A DNA stretch of 64,000 nucleotides from Candidatus Thiosymbion ectosymbiont of Catanema sp. Cochon2018. Lineage in GTDB: Bacteria; Pseudomonadota; Gammaproteobacteria; Chromatiales; Chromatiaceae. This document shows positions 1 through 6,798 of this stretch, in pieces. Numbering within the stretch: position 1 is the first letter of the stretch; every line of letters begins with the position of its first letter. The stretch covers positions 1 to 64,000 of the forward strand of contig WYCW01000005.1 of the NCBI GenBank assembly GCA_011392765.1. The letters are read 5' to 3'. The notes under the pieces are model-generated. The model was not told where the DNA came from and ran no database searches. It was given only the letters and a program-made list of their open reading frames with translations. The position numbers and the translations under genes are program-made.

Positions 1-230
1 ATCCTTTTATACCTCATCCTTGGCTTTCCCTTGGAAACAGAACATACAAGGTTGGGCAAAGCCCGCCAGGGACGGCAGGCGTGCCCAACAACAACAAGGT
101 GTTGGGCACGGGCCATCTCTGGCCCTTTGCCCAACCTACCTCGCTATATCTTGTTGTTTTATATTGGAATAATGTGGGGATACATCAGGCTCTGACCCCT
201 TTCCCTGGCGGACTCTACCACTCAACCCCA
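1..230. repeat. Intergenic palindromic repeat, no gene seen
   Basis: Two inverted arms of the words GTTGGGCAAAG and CTTTGCCCAAC (about 51-160) flank a short loop. The same core words recur at 33125 and 62058 inside other palindromic elements. A second word around 170-210 (GGGGATACATCAGG followed by CTGACCCC) has a related copy at 3750-3782. No protein-coding gene is supported here; the small open frame across it has no recognisable content. Confidence 0.6.
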
Positions 231-1319
231 TCACGCTGCCTGCTTAGCCGCAAACATCGTGCGTGCGGCCCGGATGCCGCGCAGATACTTGGCCTGACGC
301 CGGGCACACAGATTCACGAGTGATGCCGGCCCACCGACCGCCGTTCCGAACTCCTTCAGAAGACGCTCGGCAAAGCCGATAAACCGTTCCCCGTCGATGT
401 CCAGCCGGGCAAGGATCTTGGGTTCTTGTTCCTTGATGTATCCACGTTTATCCGCACGTAATGCCCGGCCCGTCCAATCGACCAGTTCCAGGTAATCATC
501 AAGGGCAAAGGGCACCGCCCAAGGGGTCTGTGCGGTAGCATCGAAGGGCATCAGCGGGGCCGGGGATAAGACCTGCGTCTCGGCCTCCGGTCGTAACCGC
601 TCCCCATCGAGTGTCGCGTCAGGATTTTTGACGGTCGTGGTCCCCTGCAAGCCGGCTTCGGATGTGACCTCCTCCGGCAACCCACCGACACGCTCCTGAA
701 TCGAAGTATAGTCCGAAGTCTCCGGCGTCTCGGCCAGTCCCGCTCGGACCGGATTGAGATCCACATAGGCCATCGCCGCCAACAACGCCTGCTCATCGAG
801 CAATGCCTGGCTCTTGAAGCGACCTTCCCAAAAACGCCCCTTCACCCCATCCTCGGCATTGGCCCGGCGAGCAATATGCTCGTTGAGGGTACGCATGAAC
901 CAGGACAAATCGTGCAGCCGAGCCCGATAGACCTCGGCCAGCGCCTCGACCTCATTGATCTCCGCCTGGCTCATCTCTGCTCGTGACACTGAGAGATACC
1001 GCGTCACCAACAAGGGTCCGGTGAAAAGCACCGTCCAGCGCCTCAGCACCTCTTCTGTTGACCACCCCAAGGCCCGTTCCCGGTCGATGCGCACCACGAT
1101 GTGATAGTGGTTACTCATCACCGCGTAGGCGGCTATGTCGATAGCAAACAGGGATGCAAGTTGCTGAATGCGCTCGACAATCCAGCCTCGGCGGTGGTCG
1201 AAGTTCGCACCTGAGAACTGATCCTCACCACACAAGAAGGCGTGGCGCACACAACGACATACACAGTGATACCAAGGGGTATCCTCAAGGGAAACGAGAG
1301 CGGAGCGGGGCGCGGTCAT
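231..1319 (-). CDS. RAYT-type (IS200-like) REP-associated transposase
   Basis: A 362-residue protein of the Y1/HUH transposase superfamily. The HUH metal-binding motif is seen as HYHIVV (His71 and His73), followed by the conserved block GRFWEGRFKSQALLDE and the AYVDLNPVRAG signature of chromosomal REP-associated transposases. The start at MTAPRSALVSLEDTP is supported by a second, broken copy of the same 5' end at 4608. The usual catalytic tyrosine after the helix is not obvious (LNEHIARRAN), as I recall for this long subfamily. RAYTs are domesticated single-copy transposases thought to process REP palindromes; short related repeats cluster just upstream (1384-2561) and around 4540. Transposase class is firm; current activity is unknown. 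Confidence 0.85.
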   Translation of the reverse strand: MTAPRSALVSLEDTPWYHCVCRCVRHAFLCGEDQFSGANFDHRRGWIVERIQQLASLFAIDIAAYAVMSNHYHIVVRIDRERALGWSTEEVLRRWTVLFTGPLLVTRYLSVSRAEMSQAEINEVEALAEVYRARLHDLSWFMRTLNEHIARRANAEDGVKGRFWEGRFKSQALLDEQALLAAMAYVDLNPVRAGLAETPETSDYTSIQERVGGLPEEVTSEAGLQGTTTVKNPDATLDGERLRPEAETQVLSPAPLMPFDATAQTPWAVPFALDDYLELVDWTGRALRADKRGYIKEQEPKILARLDIDGERFIGFAERLLKEFGTAVGGPASLVNLCARRQAKYLRGIRAARTMFAAKQAA

Positions 1320-1375
1320 GGCGGATTCCCTGTGATTTCGGTGTTGGGAAGGAGCTTAGCTTGGGGCGGGGAAGA

Positions 1376-1400
1376 TGTCAAACAAAGTGGGTGTCCTTTT
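1376..1400 (+). repeat. RAYT-associated repeat word, copy 1
   Basis: The word TGTCAAACAAAGTGGGTGTC just upstream of the RAYT gene belongs to a small repeat set with copies at 2004-2025, 2540-2561 and 4540-4566. The 1320-1400 stretch and the 4540-4612 stretch align along their length in opposite orientation, so the word marks the edge of a mobile RAYT unit. Confidence 0.65.
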
Positions 1401-1420
1401 AATCTCTTGTCTTGATCTTT

Positions 1421-1807
1421 CTACTTCAGATCCAACCGTTTGACGTGAATGAGCCGGTGCCCGAGCATGTCCACGGCAGCTTGAGATTGCTCCAGAGGGA
1501 TGTAGCCGAGAAGAGGCTCGTAGCTGCCGTCTTCTGGCTTCATGTCCACAAAGACGACCTCGCTGAACACTGGCCGGAATCCCTCAATCTGGATCTGCAC
1601 CGGGCCGCAGACGGTACCCTCCAGCGGCGTTTGATCTGCCGTTTCCATCTCCACCGGGCCAAGCTCACGAAGGTCACCGAGACGCTTCCGCCACGCGCCG
1701 GGCAGAATCATGTGGGAGGCACCCGTATCAATGAGGGCGTCACACTCGATACGCTTCTCGGGGTCCGCTGGATTCTCGATCGTTACAAATGATGCTATTC
1801 TTCCCAT
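1421..1807 (-). CDS. Retropepsin-like aspartic protease, clan AA
   Basis: A 128-residue single-domain protein with the catalytic motif ALIDTGASHMILP near residues 25-37 and the second conserved block EPLLGYIPLEQSQAAVD near the C-terminus. These are hallmarks of clan AA (retropepsin-like) single-lobe aspartic proteases, which act as dimers. The start at MGRIASFVTIENP is the first in-frame ATG. On the same strand, upstream of it at 1872-1942, lies an attC-like site, so it may be an integron cassette. Two further retropepsin-like genes lie at 10075 and 28961. Substrate unknown; family assignment good. Confidence 0.8.
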   Translation of the reverse strand: MGRIASFVTIENPADPEKRIECDALIDTGASHMILPGAWRKRLGDLRELGPVEMETADQTPLEGTVCGPVQIQIEGFRPVFSEVVFVDMKPEDGSYEPLLGYIPLEQSQAAVDMLGHRLIHVKRLDLK

Positions 1808-1871
1808 GTCATTTCACCTCGCCAGCACTGTACTCCCTCCGGGTCAGCAAAACAAGTCGTGTCTTCGTCCC

Positions 1872-1942
1872 GGCGAACGCCAACCATAACCGGACGTAAA
1901 AAGCGGAGCTTTTTACGGTCCGAGTTTATGGCATTGTTAGGC
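1872..1942 (-). other. attC-like recombination site (minus strand)
   Basis: Read on the minus strand it begins with GCCTAAC (R''-like) and then CCATAAACTCGGACC. It folds back through AAAAAGCTCCGCTTTTT to GTCCGGTTATGG and ends in a degenerate R'-like GTTCGCC. The L'' arm is nearly the same as that of the site at 39317. This imperfect palindrome with unpaired positions is the attC layout of integron cassettes. Its orientation puts the retropepsin gene at 1421-1807 as the next cassette. Confidence 0.55.
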
Positions 1943-2003
1943 ATTAGTGCTCTACCTTTAAACGTTCGATATCACTCTTCTCATCAACAACATAAACCTC
2001 AAG

Positions 2004-2561
2004 CCAAACAAAATGGGTGTCCTTTCTTTGGCAATTGTTGCTTTTTTTCAAGTTCATGATTACCCACATCAAGAAACAAGAAAAGTAAGAAAAGGACATC
2101 CATCTCAAGATGGATGTCCTTTTGTTTTATATTTGTTTTACCTGCAATCCGGCCAGCTTGGAGTGCTCGACCGAGGGAGGGGAAAGGGGTCAGGTCTTGA
2201 CCTGTGCCTTCAAGGGTCACGGATCAAGACCTGATCCCGTTCCCCGGGGGAATTAACCCCTTGCGGCAACGAGGAGGGAGTGGCTTTAGCCTCTCCCCTT
2301 ACCCACTATCACATTGTGAACTTCCCGACGTATCGCAAACATCATCACTGTTGACACACACATCATTGTCATTACCCCCGAGATCGCCATCGCGGCACGC
2401 GTCCCCACAACCCCCGCTGGGCCAGAAGCTCGCACATATCTCCTCATCACAATAGTTTTCGCAATTTGGAATGTTATTAACTTCCATCTGGCTCTCGAAA
2501 TGGGCACAGCCCATCCAAGTAAAAGCAAGTAAAGAAGTAAAAGGACACCCATTTTGTTTGG
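2004..2561. repeat. 22-bp exact inverted repeat flanking a 514-bp segment
   Basis: The 22-bp arms at 2004-2025 and 2540-2561 are exact reverse complements (core AACAAAATGGGTGTCCTTT). Inside lie a hairpin at 2097-2124 (AAGGACATCCATCT and its complement), a second palindrome at about 2187-2250 built on GGTCAGGTCTTGA, and a cysteine-rich open frame on the minus strand. The arm word is the RAYT-associated repeat, so this may be a non-autonomous unit. Confidence 0.6.
2299..2523 (-). CDS. Possible small cysteine-rich secreted protein
   Basis: The minus-strand frame encodes a cysteine-rich stretch of about 60 residues (pattern C-x3-C-x4-C-x7-C-x3-C then spaced CVNSDDVC) rich in Asp, Asn and Gly. 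Upstream there is a short hydrophobic stretch ending in MGC that could be a lipoprotein-type signal, and a better hydrophobic segment (LLLLYLLLLGWA) in a second frame. That suggests the true 5' end is frameshifted. No start codon is convincing, so the coordinates are approximate. I do not recognise the family. It lies inside the 22-bp inverted repeat unit and could be chance. Confidence 0.25.
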   Translation of the reverse strand, partial: FTWMGCAHFESQMEVNNIPNCENYCDEEICASFWPSGGCGDACRDGDLGGNDNDVCVNSDDVCDTSGSSQCDSG

Positions 2562-2799
2562 GTTGCCCAGCAGATGATCGGCGCATTTGATCCGATGGCG
2601 TGGGCTTGCTCCACCCCTAAAGCAGTGTCCCAGATCGGTCACGATAAGCCCCGGTCCGCTCAGGCACGACACCACGGCGGCCAACAGCGTTTCCAGGCGC
2701 CGGTAGTGTTATTACTTTGTTGCTTAATTATAAATCACTTGATATAATTACCTGAGCTTTAAGCTATTAACCGAACAAAATTTTACCGAGGAAACTCTT

Positions 2800-3087
2800 A
2801 TAGTATTACTACCCGTAAAATGCCCTGTCTGCAATGGTATTGATGTTACTAAACATGGCAACACCAGCAATGGCAAGCAGCGTTTTATTTGCAAAGAACA
2901 GGCCTGTGAGGGCAAAACGTTTATCCAGGATTATTCCGAGAAAGGGCGGTTACCGGAAACGAAACAACAAATCATTGAGATGGCACTGAATGGCAGCGGC
3001 ATTCGTGATACCGCGCGGGTACTGGGTATCAGTCCTGTGACCGTTATCAATGAATTAAAAAAAAAGAACCCGAGTTGCATGCCGTGA
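2800..3087 (+). pseudogene. insA: IS1 InsA-like zinc-finger protein, start codon lost
   Basis: Frame matches the intact 95-residue InsA of the other two copies: a C4 zinc finger (CPVCNG with a distal C) and a helix-turn-helix segment (RDTARVLGISPVTVINEL). In this copy the initiator is ATA at 2800-2802 where the other copies have ATG, so translation would need another start. InsA binds the IS1 ends and, when read through the A9 run by a -1 frameshift, forms the InsAB' transposase. Confidence 0.8.
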
Positions 3088-3575
3088 ATCACGATTTTTT
3101 AGCGACCCACACGCCTGAGCAGATTGTGGTAGATATTCTAAAAGTAGAGGATTATCATGATGTTAGCAAGCAAGGCGCCACCGTTGAAATGGATGAGATG
3201 TGGAGTTATGTAGGGAGTAAAGCCAATCAAAGATGGTTGTGGCATGCTATTGATCGGGCCACGGGTAAGGTGTTGGCTTATGTATTCGGGAAACGTCGAG
3301 ATGAGGTTTTTCTTGAATTAAAAGGGTTATTAGAGCCATTTGGGATTACCCGTTTTTATACCGACGACTGGGGTGCCTATAAGCGCCATTTAGATCCCGA
3401 AAAACATGTCGTTGGAAAACAAAACACGCAGAAAATAGAACGCAAACATTTGACGCTACGGACGCGAATCAAGCGGCTTGCGCGTAAGACGATTTGTTTT
3501 TCAAAACTGAATCAAATGCACGATATTGTCATCGGATTATTCGTGAATCGTTATGAGTTCGGCGCCGCCGTTTGA
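3075..3575 (+). CDS. insB: IS1-family transposase InsB (catalytic part)
   Basis: The 166-residue frame holds the catalytic core: Asp in VEMDEMWSYVG, Asp in FYTDDWGAYKRH and Glu in QKIERKHLTLRTRIKRL, the IS1-type DDE set. In IS1 this part is made only as the InsAB' fusion by -1 frameshifting on the A run upstream, giving ELKKKEPELHAVNH across the junction. The nominal TTG start at 3075 is therefore only a frame opening. Identical in protein to the copies at 5093 and 62201, pointing to recent spread. This copy's InsA start is mutated, so it may depend on the other copies. Confidence 0.9.
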   Translation: MHAVNHDFLATHTPEQIVVDILKVEDYHDVSKQGATVEMDEMWSYVGSKANQRWLWHAIDRATGKVLAYVFGKRRDEVFLELKGLLEPFGITRFYTDDWGAYKRHLDPEKHVVGKQNTQKIERKHLTLRTRIKRLARKTICFSKLNQMHDIVIGLFVNRYEFGAAV

Positions 3576-3810
3576 AATCCTTAAGCAACAAAGTTAGAAC
3601 ACTACCCGGTAACGGATCCAGGCATCGGTGTACAATAGTGCCAACAGGCATGGGGGGATTCTGGTCGGTTTTGCTTCCTTTCCAGGGACGATAAACCCCG
3701 TGCATGTCAACTCTCTATTGCGTCCTACAACTTCTTGTTTTAGATCACAATAATATGGGGATGCCTCAGGGTCTGTCCCCATTTTCCCGATAAACAAATG
3801 GGAGATTCCA

Positions 3811-4284
3811 TTGATTTCAATTTATATTGAAACATCGATACCAAGTTTTTATTACACAACGCGAAATGATCCGGAATCTATTGCTCGGATGCATTGGACT
3901 CGTCGTTGGTGGGAAGAATACTATTCTGAGTGCAGGCTAGTAACAAGTGCCGCAGTTATTGATGAATTAGGAAAAGGGAAAAGCAATTTGGTCCAAAAAA
4001 GAATCGATCTGCTTGACGGGATTGCTATTCTTCCGATCAATGACAATGTTATTGAAATTGCAAGTATCTATATAGAAAAATTCGTCATGCCAAAAGATCC
4101 GGTCGGTGATGCACTTCACCTGGCGATTGCTTCTTTTCATAAAGTTGATTCACTGTTGACATGGAATTGTAAGAACTTGGCAAATGCAAATAAATTCAAT
4201 CATATTCGCCGAGTAAATTTCGAAATTGATATCCCAACACCAATTCTGGCAACGCCCTTGAATTATTTAAATACAGAGGATTAA
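3811..4284 (+). CDS. PIN-domain toxin (VapC-like)
   Basis: A 157-residue PIN-fold ribonuclease. Acidic PIN residues are visible as YIETSIPSFY at the N-terminus, the internal VIDELGKG, and DPVGDALHLAIAS followed by LLTWNCKNLANA near the C-terminus. VapC-type PIN proteins cleave RNA and are held in check by a partner antitoxin. The next gene starts 1 nt after this stop, giving a toxin-first pair. The same arrangement, with a related PIN protein and a related small partner, occurs at 37392-38057. The AT-rich coding sequence differs from the core genes nearby. Family assignment is good; the pairing is inferred from spacing and recurrence. Confidence 0.8.
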   Translation: MISIYIETSIPSFYYTTRNDPESIARMHWTRRWWEEYYSECRLVTSAAVIDELGKGKSNLVQKRIDLLDGIAILPINDNVIEIASIYIEKFVMPKDPVGDALHLAIASFHKVDSLLTWNCKNLANANKFNHIRRVNFEIDIPTPILATPLNYLNTED

Positions 4285-4285
4285 A

Positions 4286-4480
4286 ATGAGCGACTACGAA
4301 ATCCAAGAGATTCGACGCATAAGGCATGAGGTATCTGCTAAAAATAACCATGAAACGAAAAGAGTAGCTGAATATTATCGACAGATCGAAAAAGAGTTAA
4401 AAGAGACAAAAAGATACAATTTTGTTGAGGATATTCAAGTTCAACTCGATCAAGAGCCAACCTCACACGTCATCCCCTAA
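4286..4480 (+). CDS. Small partner of PIN toxin, probable antitoxin
   Basis: A 64-residue, charged, helix-prone protein beginning MSDYEIQEIRRIRHEV, starting 1 nt after the PIN toxin stop. The paralogue at 37869 begins with a similar pattern (VEEIRQLRQQYAAQFNHD). No DNA-binding motif is obvious. The position, size and conserved N-terminal pattern suggest the antitoxin of a toxin-first module. The C-terminal half of the 37869 homologue carries a GGRKVV segment that this one lacks, so it may be a shortened version. Confidence 0.6.
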   Translation: MSDYEIQEIRRIRHEVSAKNNHETKRVAEYYRQIEKELKETKRYNFVEDIQVQLDQEPTSHVIP

Positions 4481-4528
4481 CAAAGGCATCGACAGAAACC
4501 GCCGGAAGACTGGCAGTTTCTGCGCCTC
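4474..4528 (+). other. Partial attC-like site after PIN toxin pair
   Basis: CCCTAAC at the end of the small gene is followed by AGGCATCGACAGAAAC, a spacer and its partner GTTTCTGCGCCT, matching an R''/L''/L' order. The R' end is missing; the sequence runs straight into a RAYT-associated repeat. This may be a cassette boundary cut by a RAYT unit. The match is weaker than at the 39-44 kb sites. Confidence 0.35.
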
Positions 4529-4539
4529 AAAAAAAGCAA

Positions 4540-4634
4540 AAAAAGACACCCATTTTGTTTGACATCCTTTCCACTCCGTGACACCGAAATCGCAGAGAAT
4601 TTGCCATGACTGCTCCCCGGAGAACTTTGGTTTG
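4540..4634 (+). pseudogene. Broken 5' end of a second RAYT transposase unit
   Basis: From the repeat word GACACCCATTTTGTTTGACA (4547) through CACCGAAATCGCAG to the coding start at 4608, this aligns with the upstream region of the RAYT gene at 1319-1400. The frame begins MTAPRRTL and hits a stop after nine codons, against MTAPRSALVSLEDTP in the intact gene. Only the leader and first codons survive. Confidence 0.65.
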
Positions 4635-4729
4635 ATCGTCAGATTCGTCTCTTCGTTCGCTATTCAGACGAGAGAAAACTACGAATCACACGAATATGCA
4701 CGAATCGAGTTTTGTGCCCACGGAACCTG

Positions 4730-5065
4730 ATGACAAGGTTAGCCTCAGTGAGTGTAAACAAACCTAAAATTTTGGCCATCTCATCTCCCGGTGGTCACTG
4801 GATTCAACTAACCTACCTGTGCAATGGTCTGAAAAATCATTATCGGATTATCTATGCCGTTCCGGACAAGTTGTTCAAAGCGCAACGAATTCGAAAAAAT
4901 TACTCTATCATGGATTTCAGCACCGATGATAAGTGGCGTCTGGTTCCCTGTTGTTTTCAGATTACCCGTATATTATTAAAGGAAAGACCACAGGCTATTT
5001 TATCTACCGGGGCAGCTCCCGGTGTGGTCGCTATCTGGATAGGAAAAATCCTGGGTATTCGGGTA
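4730..5065 (+). pseudogene. Alg14/PssD-like polysaccharide gene, truncated by IS1
   Basis: The frame starts MTRLASVSVNKPKILAI and reads ISSPGGHWIQLTYL, the phosphate-binding glycine loop of the membrane-anchoring subunit of Alg13/14-type or PssD-type glycosyltransferases, then ILSTGAAPGVVAIWIGKILGIR. It ends where IS1 copy 2 begins (5062) after about 110 residues, two thirds of the usual length. No continuation is seen on the far side of the IS. In intact systems this protein partners a catalytic glycosyltransferase in exopolysaccharide synthesis. The remainder was probably lost in a deletion next to the IS. Confidence 0.7.
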
Positions 5066-5092
5066 GTGTTCTAACTTTGTTGCTTAAGGATT

Positions 5093-5593
5093 TCAAACGG
5101 CGGCGCCGAACTCATAACGATTCACGAATAATCCGATGACAATATCGTGCATTTGATTCAGTTTTGAAAAACAAATCGTCTTACGCGCAAGCCGCTTGAT
5201 TCGCGTCCGTAGCGTCAAATGTTTGCGTTCTATTTTCTGCGTGTTTTGTTTTCCAACGACATGTTTTTCGGGATCTAAATGGCGCTTATAGGCACCCCAG
5301 TCGTCGGTATAAAAACGGGTAATCCCAAATGGCTCTAATAACCCTTTTAATTCAAGAAAAACCTCATCTCGACGTTTCCCGAATACATAAGCCAACACCT
5401 TACCCGTGGCCCGATCAATAGCATGCCACAACCATCTTTGATTGGCTTTACTCCCTACATAACTCCACATCTCATCCATTTCAACGGTGGCGCCTTGCTT
5501 GCTAACATCATGATAATCCTCTACTTTTAGAATATCTACCACAATCTGCTCAGGCGTGTGGGTCGCTAAAAAATCGTGATTCACGGCATGCAA
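5093..5593 (-). CDS. insB: IS1-family transposase InsB
   Basis: Identical 166-residue catalytic frame to the other copies, with the DDE residues in VEMDEMWSYVG, FYTDDWGAY and KIERKHLT. It is expressed as part of InsAB' by -1 frameshifting from the upstream InsA frame. This copy has the intact InsA start and so could encode active transposase. Confidence 0.9.
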   Translation of the reverse strand: MHAVNHDFLATHTPEQIVVDILKVEDYHDVSKQGATVEMDEMWSYVGSKANQRWLWHAIDRATGKVLAYVFGKRRDEVFLELKGLLEPFGITRFYTDDWGAYKRHLDPEKHVVGKQNTQKIERKHLTLRTRIKRLARKTICFSKLNQMHDIVIGLFVNRYEFGAAV

Positions 5594-5868
5594 CTCGGGT
5601 TCTTTTTTTTTAATTCATTGATAACGGTCACAGGACTGATACCCAGTACCCGCGCGGTATCACGAATGCCGCTGCCATTCAGTGCCATCTCAATGATTTG
5701 TTGTTTCGTTTCCGGTAACCGCCCTTTCTCGGAATAATCCTGGATAAACGTTTTGCCCTCACAGGCCTGTTCTTTGCAAATAAAACGCTGCTTGCCATTG
5801 CTGGTGTTGCCATGTTTAGTAACATCAATACCATTGCAGACAGGGCATTTTACGGGTAGTAATACCAT
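5581..5868 (-). CDS. insA: IS1-family InsA
   Basis: A 95-residue protein with an N-terminal C4 zinc finger (PVKCPVCNGIDVTKHG and the distal CKEQAC) and a C-terminal helix-turn-helix (RDTARVLGISPVTVINELKK). It ends in the A-rich slippery region that allows -1 frameshifting into InsB. In IS1, InsA binds the terminal repeats and represses its own transcription. The overlap with InsB is 13 nt, as in the other copies. Confidence 0.88.
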   Translation of the reverse strand: MVLLPVKCPVCNGIDVTKHGNTSNGKQRFICKEQACEGKTFIQDYSEKGRLPETKQQIIEMALNGSGIRDTARVLGISPVTVINELKKKNPSCMP

Positions 5869-6096
5869 AAGAGTTTCCTCGGTAAAATTTTGTTCGGTTA
5901 ATAGCTTAAAGCTCAGGTAATTATATCAAGTGATTTATAATTAAGCAACAAAGTAATAACACTACCCCGATCCCGATCCCGATTTGTGCACTGCACAAAC
6001 TTGACTCATTTGTAAAGATTCGGGTCCCTCAAGGATCCTAGACCCAAACAGTTATCGAGAGGCACCTCTCGGTCCACCATGGTCCGGACCCTCGCA

Positions 6097-6116
6097 GGGC
6101 GGGGCAAGCCCCGCCC
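6097..6116. terminator. GC-rich hairpin downstream of greA
   Basis: GGGCGGGGC pairs with GCCCCGCCC across a two-base AA loop, 25 nt beyond the greA stop. No T-run follows on the greA strand, so it may be a REP-like palindrome that stabilises the 3' end rather than a classical terminator. Confidence 0.4.
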
Positions 6117-6141
6117 CTACGGCGAAAAATTCAAGGCGCCG

Positions 6142-6630
6142 TTATTCGTAGCGGACTTCCAGGATCTCGAACTCGCGTAAGCCACCGGGCGTCTCGACCG
6201 TGGCCAGGTCGTCTGCCCGTTTTCCGATCAGGGAGCGGGCAATGGGCGAGCTGATGGAGATCAGGCCCTGCTTGGAATCGGCCTCGTCATCGCCGACGAT
6301 CTGAAAGGTATGCTCCTGGTCGCTGTCGAGCTCCAGCACGTCCACGGTGGCGCCGAAGATCACCTTGCCGTCGGCCAGAGTCCGGGTGTGCTCATCCGTG
6401 ACATCGACGATGTGGGCGTTGGAGAGCTTGCCCTCGATGTCCTTGATACGGGCCTCGATGAAGCCCTGTTGCTCGCGGGCCGCGTGGTACTCGGCGTTCT
6501 CCTTGAGATCACCGTGGGAGCGCGCCTCGGCGATGGCCTCGATGATGCGGGGCCGCTCGACTCGTTTCAGGCGCTCGAGCTCGGAACGCAATTGCTCAGC
6601 GCCTCTGGCGGTCAGAGGTACTTTGTTCAT
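6142..6630 (-). CDS. greA: Transcription elongation factor GreA
   Basis: 162 residues from [14 protein letters not shown], the typical family length. The N-terminal coiled coil carries the conserved block [23 protein letters not shown] (residues about 40-62) with the acidic tip that enters the RNA polymerase secondary channel and promotes cleavage of backtracked RNA. The C-terminal FKBP-like domain ends in [13 protein letters not shown]. An upstream in-frame ATG at 6666 exists, but the 12 extra residues are not part of the family. greA downstream of carB on the same strand is the usual gammaproteobacterial order; the gap to carB is 168 bp. Confidence 0.96.
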   Translation of the reverse strand: MNKVPLTARGAEQLRSELERLKRVERPRIIEAIAEARSHGDLKENAEYHAAREQQGFIEARIKDIEGKLSNAHIVDVTDEHTRTLADGKVIFGATVDVLELDSDQEHTFQIVGDDEADSKQGLISISSPIARSLIGKRADDLATVETPGGLREFEILEVRYE

Positions 6631-6798
6631 GGGAGATGTCCTCTTCGTAGGGTGGGCCGTGTCCACCTACAGCACGCATCATGCGCGCCGGAATTGGGGC
6701 GAGTCCGTATTCAATCCCCGACGGATCGACATATCGCGGTGCCGGGAAGCCCGACACGCACGCCGGACATTGGGCCTAGAATGCCTGTCGGACGCCGG

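Larger units (their letters stand above)
2702..3606 (+). mobile_element. IS1-family insertion sequence, copy 1
   Basis: A 905-bp element with imperfect terminal inverted repeats beginning GGTAGTGTT and the two-gene InsA/InsB layout with a -1 slippery run of nine A residues (3057-3065). The same 905-bp element is present at 5062-5966 and 62170-63074 in the opposite orientation, with identical InsB protein. No target-site duplication is visible (CAGGCGCC on the left, CGGTAACG on the right), which suggests rearrangement after insertion. The InsA start codon is mutated in this copy. Confidence 0.93.
5062..5966 (-). mobile_element. IS1-family insertion sequence, copy 2
   Basis: Same 905-bp element as 2702-3606 in reverse orientation, with intact InsA start (ATG) and A9 frameshift run. 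The left flank is GGGTATTCG inside the truncated glycosyltransferase gene and the right flank is CCGATCCCG; no target duplication is visible. Together with copy 1 it brackets 1.45 kb, but the outer flanks do not match, so a composite transposon is not shown. Confidence 0.93.

Noticed and set aside
2286-2684. 132-residue membrane-like ORF on the minus strand
   Set aside because: Only its first hydrophobic part is plausible; the rest is low-information sequence overlapping the cysteine-rich frame.
2702-5966. Composite transposon made of two inverted IS1 copies
   Set aside because: The outer flanks share no direct repeat and the bracketed genes are a toxin pair, a RAYT remnant and a truncated gene, not a clear cargo.
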